From Tardiphaga sp051811025 (GTDB taxonomy: Bacteria > Pseudomonadota > Alphaproteobacteria > Rhizobiales > Xanthobacteraceae): a stretch of DNA of 64,000 bases. Made by a program: the position numbers and the translations under genes. Of this stretch, positions 51,597 through 61,392 are shown one piece after another. The notes below the pieces were generated by a model. It was not told the DNA's origin and did no database searches. It saw nothing but the letters and a program-made list of their open reading frames with translations. The DNA lies in NCBI RefSeq assembly GCF_051811025.1, contig NZ_JBPWQE010000001.1, positions 4,216,001 through 4,280,000 of the forward strand, given 5' to 3'. The stretch's first letter is position 1. The number at the start of each line of letters is the position of its first letter.

Positions 51597-52574
51597 ATGA
51601 TGAACATGCAGGCGCTCGCATTGGCATTCATGGCCAGCATCGCTGTCGGCGGTCTGGCCTGGGTATTTCTCTATCCGCTGTTGTCCGGCGAGAAAAAGGC
51701 CGAAACCCGCCGCGCATCGGTCGCGCGGGCGGAGCCCGTGGCGCGCCAGGTCGACAGAAACCAACGCTCCCGGCGCGAGCAGGTCGAGGGATCTCTCAAA
51801 GAGGTCGAAGCACGTCTTCAGAAAGAAAAGAAGATCCCTCTCGGAATCCGGATCGCACAAGCCGGTCTCGACTGGAGCGACCAGAAATTCATGGTGATCT
51901 CCGGCATTCTGGGGGGCGGAAGCTTCCTGATGACCATGATATTTGGCGGCGGTCTGCTCGCGGCCGCCGGTCTCGGATTCGCCGCCGGCTTCGGCCTGCC
52001 GCGCTGGATTCTCAGCTTTCTCAAGAAGCGGCGCGAAGCCGCCTTCCTCAAGGCGCTGCCGGATGCCGTCGACGTCATCGTTCGCGGTATCAAGGCCGGC
52101 CTGCCGCTGTTCGATTCGATCAAGGTTGTCGCCGCCGACGCGTCGGAACCCCTGCGCGGCGAATTTCTTGCCATCATCGAAACTCAGACGATCGGTATGC
52201 CGCTCGGCGAAGCCTGTGCGCGGCTCTATGAGCGCATGCCGCTTCCGGAAGCCAACTTCTTCGGCATCGTCATCGCGATTCAGCAGAAGTCGGGTGGCAA
52301 CCTCTCGGAAGCTCTTGGCAATCTCTCCAAGGTGTTGCGCGACCGCAAGAAGATGGCCGAGAAAATCCAGGCCATGTCGATGGAAGCCAAGGCGTCCGCC
52401 GGCATCATCGGCTCGCTGCCGCCGATCGTGATGCTGCTCGTCTATCTCAGCACGCCTGAATATATTTCGCTGCTGTGGACCCATCCGACGGGCCGGCTGA
52501 TGCTGGCGGCCTGCGTGGTCTGGATGTCCTGCGGCATCTTCGTCATGAAGCGCATGATCAACTTCGACTTCTGA
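51597..52574 (+). CDS. tadB: pilus inner-membrane platform protein TadB
   Basis: Protein of 325 residues of the T2SF family. Membrane segments at about 8-26, 100-140 and near the end flank a cytoplasmic domain (LKALPDAVDVIVRGIKAGLPLFDSIKVVA, then NFFGIVIAIQQKSGGNLSEALGNLSKVLRDRKKM). With TadC it forms the platform on which CpaF acts. Starts seven bases after cpaF. Confidence 0.93.
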   Translation: MMNMQALALAFMASIAVGGLAWVFLYPLLSGEKKAETRRASVARAEPVARQVDRNQRSRREQVEGSLKEVEARLQKEKKIPLGIRIAQAGLDWSDQKFMVISGILGGGSFLMTMIFGGGLLAAAGLGFAAGFGLPRWILSFLKKRREAAFLKALPDAVDVIVRGIKAGLPLFDSIKVVAADASEPLRGEFLAIIETQTIGMPLGEACARLYERMPLPEANFFGIVIAIQQKSGGNLSEALGNLSKVLRDRKKMAEKIQAMSMEAKASAGIIGSLPPIVMLLVYLSTPEYISLLWTHPTGRLMLAACVVWMSCGIFVMKRMINFDF

Positions 52575-52584
52575 TGGTGCTGAC

Positions 52585-53559
52585 ATGGTCGATATCCTGA
52601 TAGCAAAGCTCCACGACGTCCGCTTCATGACGATGATGCTGGCCGCGATCGCGGTTGCAGCGACGGCTTACAGCCTGCTTACGCCGCTGTTCGCCGGCGA
52701 TGGCCTCGCCAAGCGCATGAAGGCGGTCGCAAGCGAACGGGAGCGGCTGCGGCAACGCGAGCGGGACCGCATGGCGAAAGGCGAGAGAGTGTCGTTGCGC
52801 CAGACGCCCAAGCAACTCGTCTCCAAGGTCGTGACCGACTTCAACCTCGGCAAGTGGCTGGCGCAGGAAGCCGCGCTCGACAAGCTGGTCATGGCCGGCT
52901 ATCGCGGCCAGGCGCCCTATATCACCTTCCTATTCTTCCGCGCGGTGACACCGATCGTGTTCCTCGTCTTCGCGATCCTCTACGTGTTCGTGATCTCGCG
53001 GATGGAGCAATCGATGCCCATCAAGATCGGCATGTGCCTCGGTGCCGCCTATCTTGGCCTGCAGGCGCCGATGATCTTTCTCAAGAATGCGATCTCCAAG
53101 CGCCAGCTGTCGATCCGCCGCGCATTTCCGGACGCGCTCGATCTGCTGCTGATCTGCATCGAGTCTGGCATGTCCATCGAAGTCGCATTTCGCCGCGTGT
53201 CCATCGAGATCGGATCGCAGTCGGTGGCGTTGGCCGAGGAATTCACGCTGACCACGGCCGAACTGTCTTATCTGCAGGATCGCAAGGTTGCATATGAGAA
53301 CCTTGCGAAGCGCACCGGACTTGAAGGTGTCAAATCGGTCTGTCTGGCGCTGATGCAGTCAGAACGCTACGGCACCCCGCTCGGTCAGAGCCTTCGCGTG
53401 ATGGCGCAGGAAAACCGCGACATGCGCATGAACGAAGCCGAGAAGAAGGCCGCTGCGCTGCCGCCGAAGCTGACGGTGCCAATGATCCTGTTCTTCCTGC
53501 CGGTTCTGTTCGTCGTCATTCTCGGCCCGACCGGCATCAAGGTCGCAGCGATGCAGTGA
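52585..53559 (+). CDS. tadC: pilus inner-membrane platform protein TadC
   Basis: Protein of 324 residues, T2SF family. The central domain shows RRAFPDALDLLLICIESGMSIEVAFRRVS and LGVKSVCLALMQSERYGTPLGQSLRVMAQENRDMR-type sequence; membrane segments lie at about 12-32, 115-150 and 295-318. It ends the plus-strand operon and is convergent with the TadD-like gene. Confidence 0.93.
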   Translation: MVDILIAKLHDVRFMTMMLAAIAVAATAYSLLTPLFAGDGLAKRMKAVASERERLRQRERDRMAKGERVSLRQTPKQLVSKVVTDFNLGKWLAQEAALDKLVMAGYRGQAPYITFLFFRAVTPIVFLVFAILYVFVISRMEQSMPIKIGMCLGAAYLGLQAPMIFLKNAISKRQLSIRRAFPDALDLLLICIESGMSIEVAFRRVSIEIGSQSVALAEEFTLTTAELSYLQDRKVAYENLAKRTGLEGVKSVCLALMQSERYGTPLGQSLRVMAQENRDMRMNEAEKKAAALPPKLTVPMILFFLPVLFVVILGPTGIKVAAMQ

Positions 53560-53613
53560 GGCCGGTGAGCTTGGCCTTGCTAAACGTCATTACGAAATTT
53601 GACCTGCGAGAAA

Positions 53614-54417
53614 TTACGACCGACGCGGTGCGTCGTCGTCCTGGGCGCCCAGACGCGGCGTACCCTTGCTGCTCAGCATCTGCTTGAGATAGGCGACATT
53701 CGCCGCCGCCTCTTCTGGCGGCAGGTCAGCCCTCACGATGGATTCCGCTTCACCGAACCGGCCCTGCAGGCCAACCACGAGACCGAGATTCTGGCGGACG
53801 CGCGGATCGACATTGCCGCGGCCCTGCGCACGGCGCAGCGTCGCCTCAGCCTGCTGTAGATCCTTCGAGAGCATATAGGACAGACCGAGATTGGAGAGCA
53901 CCGACGGCTCTTCCGGCCGGATCTTCAGCGCGCTGCCGTAGTAACGGCGGGCTTCGTCATGTTTGCCCATCTGGTCAAGGACGGCACCTTGTGCCGACAG
54001 GATACGCCAGTCCGGATTGGCCGGGCTATGCGCGGTGGTCAGCACGTCGAAGGCCCGCTGGAAGCTGCCGGCGTCAGCCAGCGCGCGGCCGTAGCCTGCC
54101 AGCAGCGGCCTGTTGCCGGGATTCGTCAGGGTCGCTTGTTCGAACACGGATACGGCCTGGGCGCGCTGGCCATTGGCGCGCAGCGCTTGGCCGTAACGCA
54201 GAGCAGCGTCAACATCCTTGGGATTGGCGCGATAGCGCTCGCCATAGACTTCAACGGCGCGGGCAGGATCTGCATCGGCCGTTGCTTCTGCGCGAGCGCC
54301 AAGGGAACCGGTGATATCGGACATGCCCGCCGTCTTGCAGCCGGCAAGGCCGGTAGCCAGAATTGCCGTCACGGCCGCAGTCGTCAAAAGCCGGGCAAGA
54401 CAAGGGGGCTGACGCAT
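53614..54417 (-). CDS. TPR lipoprotein TadD-like
   Basis: Protein of 267 residues. The lipobox-type signal (LLTTAAVTAILATGLAGCKTA) indicates a lipoprotein. About four tetratricopeptide repeats follow (VEVYGERYRANPKDVDAALRYGQALRANGQRAQAVSVFEQA, then LSAQGAVLDQMGKHDEARRYYGSALKIRPEEPSVLSNLGLSYML). TadD proteins of this type act as pilotins for the secretin. It lies at the end of the tad locus on the opposite strand. Confidence 0.85.
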   Translation of the reverse strand: MRQPPCLARLLTTAAVTAILATGLAGCKTAGMSDITGSLGARAEATADADPARAVEVYGERYRANPKDVDAALRYGQALRANGQRAQAVSVFEQATLTNPGNRPLLAGYGRALADAGSFQRAFDVLTTAHSPANPDWRILSAQGAVLDQMGKHDEARRYYGSALKIRPEEPSVLSNLGLSYMLSKDLQQAEATLRRAQGRGNVDPRVRQNLGLVVGLQGRFGEAESIVRADLPPEEAAANVAYLKQMLSSKGTPRLGAQDDDAPRRS

Positions 54418-54589
54418 GCAGTTTGACTCAACAATGGAGTGAGCGGGCGGGCCGGAGGACTTCAGCAATAGAGTGTTAACCCTAATGGCTGGTTAATCGG
54501 CGCAGACTGCGCCATATCCTCCCATACCGTCGCTTGACGCCCTTTGCGCTTCAGGTGTCATTGCCGCTCCCCTTCGCGAGATTCTGCAT

Positions 54590-55969
54590 ATGTATTCCGC
54601 CTTTGAGACGACCGCCGCATCAGCCATACCGATCACCTTCGCGACCAAGACTACCTGGCCCGAGATCAGCGCGGCACTGCCGGCGCGGGCAAAGACTTTC
54701 GCCGCGGCCAACGGTTTTGCAGCGAAGCCCGGCGCCTGGCTGGCGCTGCCGGCAGAGGACGGTGCAATCGCCCAGGTGATCTTCGGACTGGAAGACGACG
54801 GCGCGACCCACCGTGACCTGTTCCGCCCCGGACAGTTACCCGGCCTGCTGCCGCCGGGCACCTACCGTTTCGCCAACGCCCCCCACGACACCCGCCTCGC
54901 CGTGCTCGCTTTCGCCCTCGGCAGCTATCGTTTCGGCCGTTATCGCAAGAATGATGCGCCCAAGGTGAAGCTGATGCCGCCGGATGGCGTCGATATCGCC
55001 GAGATCAGCCGTATCGCCGAAGCCGCAGCACTGGCGCGCGATCTCATCAATACGCCGTCGAACGATATGGGGCCGGAAGAGCTCGCCGCGGCCGCCAGGG
55101 ATCTCGCCACGCGTTTTGGTGCAGACTTCAAATGCATTGTGGGCGATGACCTCGTGCAGCAGAATTTCCCGTTGATCCACGCTGTGGGTATGGCCTCGAC
55201 GCGCGCGCCACGACTGATCGATTTCTCCTGGGGTGATCCGTCGCATCCGAAGGTGACGCTGGTCGGCAAAGGCGTCTGCTTCGATACCGGTGGTCTCGAC
55301 CTCAAGCCATCGAGCGGCATGTTGATCATGAAGAAGGATATGGGCGGCGCCGCCAATGTCCTGGCGCTGGCGCTGATGGTGATGGATGCCAGACTGAAAG
55401 TGCGATTGCGCGTGCTGATCCCCGCCGTTGAAAACGCCGTCGCCGGCAATGCCTTCCGTCCGCTCGATATCTTCAAGTCGCGCAAGGGCCCGACCGTCGA
55501 AATCGGCAACACCGACGCCGAAGGCCGCCTGGTGCTGGCCGATGCGCTGGCCTATGCCGACGAGGAGAAGCCGGACCTGCTGGTCGATCTGGGTACACTG
55601 ACGGGCGCCGCACGCGTGGCGCTCGGACCCGATCTGCCGCCCTACTACACCAATGACGAGACGCTGGCGATCGACGTCGCGCGCTGTGCGAAGGAGCAGA
55701 ATGATCCGCTCTGGCGACTGCCGCTCTGGGCTCCTTACGATGCCTGGCTGGACTCCAAGGTCGCCAATATCAACAATGCCCCGTCTGGCGGCTTTGCCGG
55801 CTCGATCACCTGTGCGCTGTTTCTGCAGCGCTTTGTTGAAGCCGCAAAGAGCTGGCTTCACGTAGATATCTATGGCTGGACGCCATCGGCGAAACCGGCG
55901 CGCCCCGAAGGTGGCGAATGTCAGGCTGCGCGCGCAATCTATCAGCTATTGAGCCAACGCTATGGATAA
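54590..55969 (+). CDS. leucyl aminopeptidase family protein (M17)
   Basis: Di-zinc or di-manganese aminopeptidase of 459 residues. The catalytic domain shows VGKGVCFDTGGLDLKPSSGMLIMKKDMGGAANVLALA (metal-ligand Asp and active Lys) and the M17 signature NTDAEGRLVLADALAYA (metal-ligand Asp and Glu, active Arg). The N-terminal domain is shorter than in PepA, so the PepB-type branch fits better. It overlaps the next gene by eight bases. Confidence 0.9.
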   Translation: MYSAFETTAASAIPITFATKTTWPEISAALPARAKTFAAANGFAAKPGAWLALPAEDGAIAQVIFGLEDDGATHRDLFRPGQLPGLLPPGTYRFANAPHDTRLAVLAFALGSYRFGRYRKNDAPKVKLMPPDGVDIAEISRIAEAAALARDLINTPSNDMGPEELAAAARDLATRFGADFKCIVGDDLVQQNFPLIHAVGMASTRAPRLIDFSWGDPSHPKVTLVGKGVCFDTGGLDLKPSSGMLIMKKDMGGAANVLALALMVMDARLKVRLRVLIPAVENAVAGNAFRPLDIFKSRKGPTVEIGNTDAEGRLVLADALAYADEEKPDLLVDLGTLTGAARVALGPDLPPYYTNDETLAIDVARCAKEQNDPLWRLPLWAPYDAWLDSKVANINNAPSGGFAGSITCALFLQRFVEAAKSWLHVDIYGWTPSAKPARPEGGECQAARAIYQLLSQRYG

Positions 55970-56813
55970 GCGCGACCCTAGGCTCACGCCCGCACGGCCA
56001 GATGTAGCCGCGCGCTATCTTGAAGGTCAGGTTGAGGCCGCACGTTTCGTCGACGGCGAAGAATTCGAGGTTGCCGATGGCGTCACCTCCATGCGGCTCC
56101 AGCCATTCTCCGGCGCCGAAATGAATACGCAAGCCTTGAAGGGCGAGCGCTTCACCATCTACGACCGCAACGAAGAAGGCTGGGCCTGGGGCCAACTCAA
56201 TGGCGACGGCTATGTCGGCTGGCTCTCGGATCTCGCACTCTATCCACCCGGGCCAACACCGACACACAAGGTGATCGCGCTCCGGACCTTCCTCTTTCCC
56301 GGCCCCTCCATCAAGCTGCCGCCGACAGATACGCTGCCGCTGGGCGCGCGCCTGGCCATCGTCAAGATGACCGACGCATTTGCCATGACGAGCGCCGGAC
56401 ATTGCGTGCCAAAGCAGCATATCGCGGAGATCGATGCGTTCGAGGCCGACTTCGTTGCCGTGGCCGAGCGCTTCGTCGGCACACCCTATCTCTGGGGCGG
56501 CAAGAGCAGCCTCGGTATAGATTGCTCGGGGCTGGTGCAAATCGCACTGACCGCCGCGGGAACCGGATGCCCTCGTGACAGCGACATGCAGGAGAGCGGC
56601 CTCGGCCGCGCCTTGTCAGACTCCGAGATGCAGCATCTGCAGCGCGGCGACCTGATTTTCTGGAAGGGTCACGTCGCGATCGTCCGCGACGCCGATACGA
56701 TCGTGCATGCCAATGCGCATCACATGGCAACGGCTATTGAAGACACGAAGGGCGCCATCGCACGGATCAAGGCGACTGGCAGCGTCGTGACGAGCATCAG
56801 ACGGCTGGACTAG
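55962..56813 (+). CDS. NlpC/P60 family cell-wall peptidase with SH3 domain
   Basis: Protein of 283 residues. An SH3-type segment (about 45-90, AMNTQ-like MNTQALKGERFTIYDRNEEGWAWGQLNGDGYVGWLSD) precedes the NlpC/P60 domain with the catalytic Cys in YLWGGKSSLGIDCSGLVQIAL, the catalytic His in WKGHVAIVRD and the third polar residue in VHANAHHMA. It cuts gamma-D-glutamyl-diaminopimelate-type bonds in peptidoglycan or free peptides. No signal peptide is visible, so recycling of muropeptides in the cytoplasm, with the coupled M17 peptidase, is a reasonable inference. Confidence 0.9.
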   Translation: MDKRDPRLTPARPDVAARYLEGQVEAARFVDGEEFEVADGVTSMRLQPFSGAEMNTQALKGERFTIYDRNEEGWAWGQLNGDGYVGWLSDLALYPPGPTPTHKVIALRTFLFPGPSIKLPPTDTLPLGARLAIVKMTDAFAMTSAGHCVPKQHIAEIDAFEADFVAVAERFVGTPYLWGGKSSLGIDCSGLVQIALTAAGTGCPRDSDMQESGLGRALSDSEMQHLQRGDLIFWKGHVAIVRDADTIVHANAHHMATAIEDTKGAIARIKATGSVVTSIRRLD

Positions 56814-57453
56814 ATGCCGCGCGCTCGTAGCACTCCCGCAGTCGCTCCCGATTCAGCGCCAACCACTGCAGTGCGCTGACCATCAGACCATTGTGAACCG
56901 CGCCGTTATCCAACGCAGCGATTGCCTCATCGATGGAAACGACGAAGGGCCGGGTATCCTCCGTCTCGCCAACCAGGCCGCCACGTGTCGGCACCTTGCT
57001 GCTGTCGATGAAGCCGAGAAAGAATGTGACATACTCGTCGGTGAAACCTGGCGTCGGCAGCACGCTATAGAGTTCAAGCAAACGCTGCGGCGTTACGCCG
57101 ATCTCTTCCGCGCATTCTCGCGCAGCGGCAGCGAGCGGCGATTCGTCCCCGTCGACCCGTCCGGCGACGATCTCGACCATCTCGCCACGCCCCGTGGCCA
57201 GATGCGCCGGTAAACGAAACTGGTGAATAAGCACGACTTCGCCGCGCGCAAGATCGACCGGAAGAACTGCGGCCACCTTGCTGGCACGCAATATGTCACG
57301 CTGCTGCCGCAGTGTCTCATCGTCCGCACGAATAATCGCGATATCGTACCGCTCGTAGGTCATGAAGCCGCGTCCGACCACCGTCGGAGCCGAGACAGCG
57401 ACATCGGCAGCACGGTCTGTAATGGTGGGACGGTAATCGTTGTCTTTCGTCAT
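56797..57453 (-). CDS. Nudix hydrolase (ADP-ribose pyrophosphatase-like)
   Basis: Protein of 218 residues. The Nudix box is GRVDGDESPLAAAARECAEEIGV (G-x5-E-x7-REUxEExGU), preceded by LIHQFRLPAHLATGRGEMVEIVAG as in ADP-ribose pyrophosphatases of the NudF group. The 3' end overlaps the convergent NlpC/P60 gene by 17 bases. The substrate is a nucleoside diphosphate linked to another group; ADP-ribose is the best guess. Confidence 0.88.
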   Translation of the reverse strand: MTKDNDYRPTITDRAADVAVSAPTVVGRGFMTYERYDIAIIRADDETLRQQRDILRASKVAAVLPVDLARGEVVLIHQFRLPAHLATGRGEMVEIVAGRVDGDESPLAAAARECAEEIGVTPQRLLELYSVLPTPGFTDEYVTFFLGFIDSSKVPTRGGLVGETEDTRPFVVSIDEAIAALDNGAVHNGLMVSALQWLALNRERLRECYERAASSPAV

Positions 57454-57459
57454 CGTATC

Positions 57460-59097
57460 CTACTGCGCAGCATCCCCGCCCGGTGCTGTTTCGATCCTGA
57501 ACGCTGCGGCAAACAGCGCGCGGGTGTAGTCGCTCTTCGGATTCTTGAACAGCTCAGCCGCCGGGCCTTCTTCGACCACCTTGCCGTGCCGCATCACGAT
57601 GAGGTGGCTGGCCAGTGACGCGACCACACGCAGGTCATGCGAGATGAACATATAAGTGAGATCGCGCTTGCGTTGCAGCTCGCGCAGAAGGTCCACCATC
57701 TGCGCCTGGAACAGCATGTCGAGCGCGCTGGTCGGCTCGTCCAGAACGACGAAGCTCGGCTCCAGCACAGCAGCGCGCGCGATCGAAATGCGCTGGCGTT
57801 GGCCGCCCGAGAATTCATGCGGGTAACGGAACCGGGTCTTGGGATCGAGGCCGACATCCTGCAGTGCCTTGACGACGCGCGTCTCACGATCCTCCGGCGA
57901 AAGAAAAGGCTGATGCACGCTGAGCCCCTCGGCGACGATATCGCCGACTGACATACGCGGCGACAGCGCCCCGAACGGATCCTGGAACACAATCTGCATG
58001 TCGCGCCGAATCGGCCTGAGATCCTTGAATTGCAGGCCCTGGATATCCTTGCTCAGGAACACGATCGGCCCCTGCGAGGAAATCAAGCGCAGTAGCGCAA
58101 GACCGAGCGTCGTCTTGCCGGAGCCGGATTCACCGACGACGCCGAGCGTCTCGCCTTGCCGCACCTTCAGGCTGACACCGTCCACTGCCTTTACGTGGCC
58201 CACCGTCTTGCGGAGTAATCCCCGCTTGATCGGAAACCAGACCTTGAGATCGTCCGCGGACATCACCACCGGCGCTTCGGGCCGTGGGGGTGCCGGATCC
58301 GGCTTCGGCTCGGCAGCAAGCAGATCGCGTGTGTAGGGATGCTGCGGCGACGTAAACACCTGCTCCACCGGACCCTGCTCGACAATCTTGCCATTGTTCA
58401 TGACGCAGACGGTGTCTGCGATGCGGCGGACGATGCCGAGATCGTGGGTAATGAAGAGAAGGCTCATGCCGAGCCGCTGACGAATATCGGCCAGCAGAGC
58501 GAGGATCTGCGCCTGCACCGTGACGTCCAGCGCGGTGGTCGGCTCATCGGCGATCAGGAGATCAGGTTCATTGGCGAGCGCCATCGCAATCATCACGCGC
58601 TGGCGCTGACCACCCGACAATTGATGCGGATAGCTGGCGAGGCGCGTTTCCGGGTCGGGAATGCCGACTTGCGTCAGCAATTCCAGCGTTCGTTCGCGCG
58701 CCTTGCTGCCGCGGATGCCGTTATGGAGTTGCAGTATCTCGCCGATCTGCGCACCGATCGTGTGCAGCGGGTTCAGCGAGGTCATCGGCTCCTGGAAGAT
58801 GATCGAGATATCGTTGCCGCGGATGCCGCGGATCTCGCGCTCCGACATGCTCAGGAGTTCATGGCCCTTGAAACGGATATGGCCGGACGGGTGCGACGCC
58901 GTCGGATATGGCAAAAGCCGCAGGATCGACATTGCGCTGACGGATTTGCCCGAGCCGGACTCGCCCACAAGCGCAACGCACTCGCCCCGTTTGATCTCGA
59001 ACGACACCCTGTCGACCGCGACCGATGTATTGCCGCCATGGTGGAACGCGACCGAGAGATCGCGCACATCGAGCAGCGGCTGGTTGATGGCATCCAT
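57460..59097 (-). CDS. peptide ABC transporter ATP-binding protein (YejF-type, two ATPase domains)
   Basis: Protein of 545 residues with two complete ATPase domains: Walker A GESGSGKSVSAMS and GESGSGKTTLGLAL; signatures LSGGQRQRVMIAMAL and FSGGQRQRISIARA; Walker B LLIADEPTTALDVT and FVVLDEPTSALDM. Fused ATPases of this kind serve the Yej microcin C/peptide importer. It closes the operon of solute-binding, YejB and YejE genes. Confidence 0.92.
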   Translation of the reverse strand: MDAINQPLLDVRDLSVAFHHGGNTSVAVDRVSFEIKRGECVALVGESGSGKSVSAMSILRLLPYPTASHPSGHIRFKGHELLSMSEREIRGIRGNDISIIFQEPMTSLNPLHTIGAQIGEILQLHNGIRGSKARERTLELLTQVGIPDPETRLASYPHQLSGGQRQRVMIAMALANEPDLLIADEPTTALDVTVQAQILALLADIRQRLGMSLLFITHDLGIVRRIADTVCVMNNGKIVEQGPVEQVFTSPQHPYTRDLLAAEPKPDPAPPRPEAPVVMSADDLKVWFPIKRGLLRKTVGHVKAVDGVSLKVRQGETLGVVGESGSGKTTLGLALLRLISSQGPIVFLSKDIQGLQFKDLRPIRRDMQIVFQDPFGALSPRMSVGDIVAEGLSVHQPFLSPEDRETRVVKALQDVGLDPKTRFRYPHEFSGGQRQRISIARAAVLEPSFVVLDEPTSALDMLFQAQMVDLLRELQRKRDLTYMFISHDLRVVASLASHLIVMRHGKVVEEGPAAELFKNPKSDYTRALFAAAFRIETAPGGDAAQ

Positions 59098-59106
59098 GCG
59101 GCGGCC

Positions 59107-60285
59107 CTACCTGAACGTCTTGCGCGGATCGAAGGCATCGCGCACGCCCTCGCCGATGAATATCAACAGCGACAGCATGATCGCCACCGCGAAGAAACCG
59201 GTGAAACCGAGCCATGGCGCCTGCACATTGGCCTTGCCCTGCGACAGCAGCTCGCCGAGCGACGGCGAGCCCGGCGGCAGGCCGAAGCCGAGGAAATCCA
59301 GCGCAGTCAGCGTCATCACCGAGGACGAGACGATGAACGGCAGGAAAGTCATGGTCGCGACCATCGCGTTCGGCAGCAGATGCCGGATCATGATCTTGGC
59401 GTTGGACACACCAAGCGCTCGCGCCGCCATGATGTATTCGAAGTTACGGCCGCGCAGGAATTCGGCGCGCACGAGACCGACAAGCGACACCCATGAGAAC
59501 AGCAGCAGGATGCCGAGCAGCACGAAGAAGCCGGGCACTAATACCGAAGACAGGATCAGCAGCAGATAAAGCGACGGGATCGCGCTCCAGATCTCGATGA
59601 AGCGCTGGAAGGCCAGATCGACCCAGCCGCCGAAATAGCCCTGCACGCCGCCGGCCGCGATGCCGATGATCGACGAGACAATGGTGAGCGCGAGGCCGAA
59701 CAGCACCGAGATCCGGAAGCCGTAGATCAGTCGCGCAACGACATCGCGCCCCTGGTCGTCAGTACCAAGCCAGTTATATTCGAGATCGCGGCAACTCTTG
59801 AGGCCCTTCTTCTCGACTACCGGCTTGCACTGTTCTTCAGTGAGCATCCAGGTCGGCTTCGAAGGCGCAGGCGTCGGCAGATCGAGATTGTGCGTGTCGT
59901 AGGAATAGCGGATCAGCGGCCAGAGGATCGTGCCGTTCTTCTCGGCGATCAGCTTCTGCAGGAAGGGGTCACGATAATCCGCGGCCGTCTCGAAGTCTCC
60001 GCCGAAGGTCGTCTCCGAATAGGTGACGAAGGCCGGGAAATACATCTTGCCATCGAACTTGATGAAGAACGGCCGGTCATTGGCGATCACCTCGGCGAAC
60101 AGCGAGATGAAGAACAGGAACATGAAAAGCCAGAACGACCAGTAGCCACGGCGATTGGACTTGAAGTTCTGCCAGCGACGCTGGTTGAGCGGGGAGATGC
60201 CAAGCGGGTGACGCGATGGCGGCACCGCTTCGCCGAGCGGCGACAGCGTGGTGGTTTCGACAGGCACGGGCGCGGTGATGGTCAT
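59107..60285 (-). CDS. peptide ABC transporter permease (YejE-type)
   Basis: Permease of 392 residues. After a first membrane segment (WSFWLFMFLFFISLFAEVIAN) and a periplasmic region of about 130 residues comes the binding-protein-dependent transport domain with GTDDQGRDVVARLIYGFRISVLFGLAL and AARALGVSNAKIMIRHLLPNAM (EAA loop). The long periplasmic insert is typical of YejE. It starts where yejB ends. Confidence 0.92.
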   Translation of the reverse strand: MTITAPVPVETTTLSPLGEAVPPSRHPLGISPLNQRRWQNFKSNRRGYWSFWLFMFLFFISLFAEVIANDRPFFIKFDGKMYFPAFVTYSETTFGGDFETAADYRDPFLQKLIAEKNGTILWPLIRYSYDTHNLDLPTPAPSKPTWMLTEEQCKPVVEKKGLKSCRDLEYNWLGTDDQGRDVVARLIYGFRISVLFGLALTIVSSIIGIAAGGVQGYFGGWVDLAFQRFIEIWSAIPSLYLLLILSSVLVPGFFVLLGILLLFSWVSLVGLVRAEFLRGRNFEYIMAARALGVSNAKIMIRHLLPNAMVATMTFLPFIVSSSVMTLTALDFLGFGLPPGSPSLGELLSQGKANVQAPWLGFTGFFAVAIMLSLLIFIGEGVRDAFDPRKTFR

Positions 60286-61391
60286 CAGACTTCTCGCGCC
60301 TCAAAGTCGATCCGCGGATCAATCCACATATAGGCCAGATCGGACAGAAGGTTCACGACGAGACCAACCAGCGAGAAGATGAACAGCGTGCCGAACACCA
60401 CGGGATAATCGCGATTCAGCACGCTTTCGAAGCCAAGGAGGCCGAGCCCGTCGAGCGAGAAGATCGTCTCGATCAGCAACGAGCCGGAGAAGAAGGCGTG
60501 GATGAATGCGCCGGGGAAACCGGCGATGACGATCAGCATGGCATTGCGGAAGATGTGATTGTAGAGCACCTGCCGCTCGTTGCAGCCCTTGGCGCGCGCG
60601 GTCATCACATATTGTTTGCGGATTTCATCGAGAAACGAGTTCTTGGTCAGCAGCGTCATGGTGGCGAAGGCGCCGAGCACCATCGACACTAACGGCAGTG
60701 TCATGTGCCAGAAATAGTCGATGATCTTCCAGTACCACGGGAACTGGCTCCAGCCATCGGAGGTCAGTCCGCGCAACGGGAAGATGCTCCAGAACGATCC
60801 GCCCGAGAACAGGATGATCAGCAGGATCGCGAACAGAAAGCCTGGAATGGCAAAACCGACAATGATGACTGCCGAGGTCCATGTGTCGAAGCGCGAGCCG
60901 TCCTGTACAGCCTTGCGGATGCCGAGTGGAATAGAGATCAGATAAGTAATCAGCATCATCCAGATGCCCAGCGACATTGACACCGGCAGCTTCTCCTTGA
61001 TCAGCTGCAGCACCGTGGTGTCGCGGAAATAGCTCTTGCCGAAATCGAAGCGGGCGAAATTCCACAACATCAGCGCAAACCGCTCAGGCGCAGGCTTGTC
61101 GAAGCCGAACTGCTTTTCCAGGCTCTTGACGAAATCCGGATCGAGCCCCTGCGCGCCGCGATATTTCGAGTTCACCGCGTCGCCTGCCGCGCCGGGCTGC
61201 GCACGGTTGCCGAAGTCGCCGCCGGACGAGCCGGAGACACGCGACGCGCCGGTGTCGGCGCCGCTGAGCTGCGCGATCACGCGCTCGACAGGACCACCGG
61301 GCGCGAACTGCACCACGACGAAGGAGACGAACAGGATTCCCAGCAGTGTGGGAAACATCAGCAGCACACGCCGTGCGATATATGCGCCCAT
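60285..61391 (-). CDS. peptide ABC transporter permease (YejB-type)
   Basis: Permease of 368 residues. MGAYIARRVLLMFPTLLGILFVSFVVVQFAPGGPVERV is the usual first segment of DppB-type permeases; a 60-residue insert (SGADTGASRVSGSSGG) is typical for YejB. The EAA loop is MTARAKGCNERQVLYNHIFRNAM. It pairs with the permease at 59107. Confidence 0.92.
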   Translation of the reverse strand: MGAYIARRVLLMFPTLLGILFVSFVVVQFAPGGPVERVIAQLSGADTGASRVSGSSGGDFGNRAQPGAAGDAVNSKYRGAQGLDPDFVKSLEKQFGFDKPAPERFALMLWNFARFDFGKSYFRDTTVLQLIKEKLPVSMSLGIWMMLITYLISIPLGIRKAVQDGSRFDTWTSAVIIVGFAIPGFLFAILLIILFSGGSFWSIFPLRGLTSDGWSQFPWYWKIIDYFWHMTLPLVSMVLGAFATMTLLTKNSFLDEIRKQYVMTARAKGCNERQVLYNHIFRNAMLIVIAGFPGAFIHAFFSGSLLIETIFSLDGLGLLGFESVLNRDYPVVFGTLFIFSLVGLVVNLLSDLAYMWIDPRIDFEAREV

Positions 61392-61392
61392 G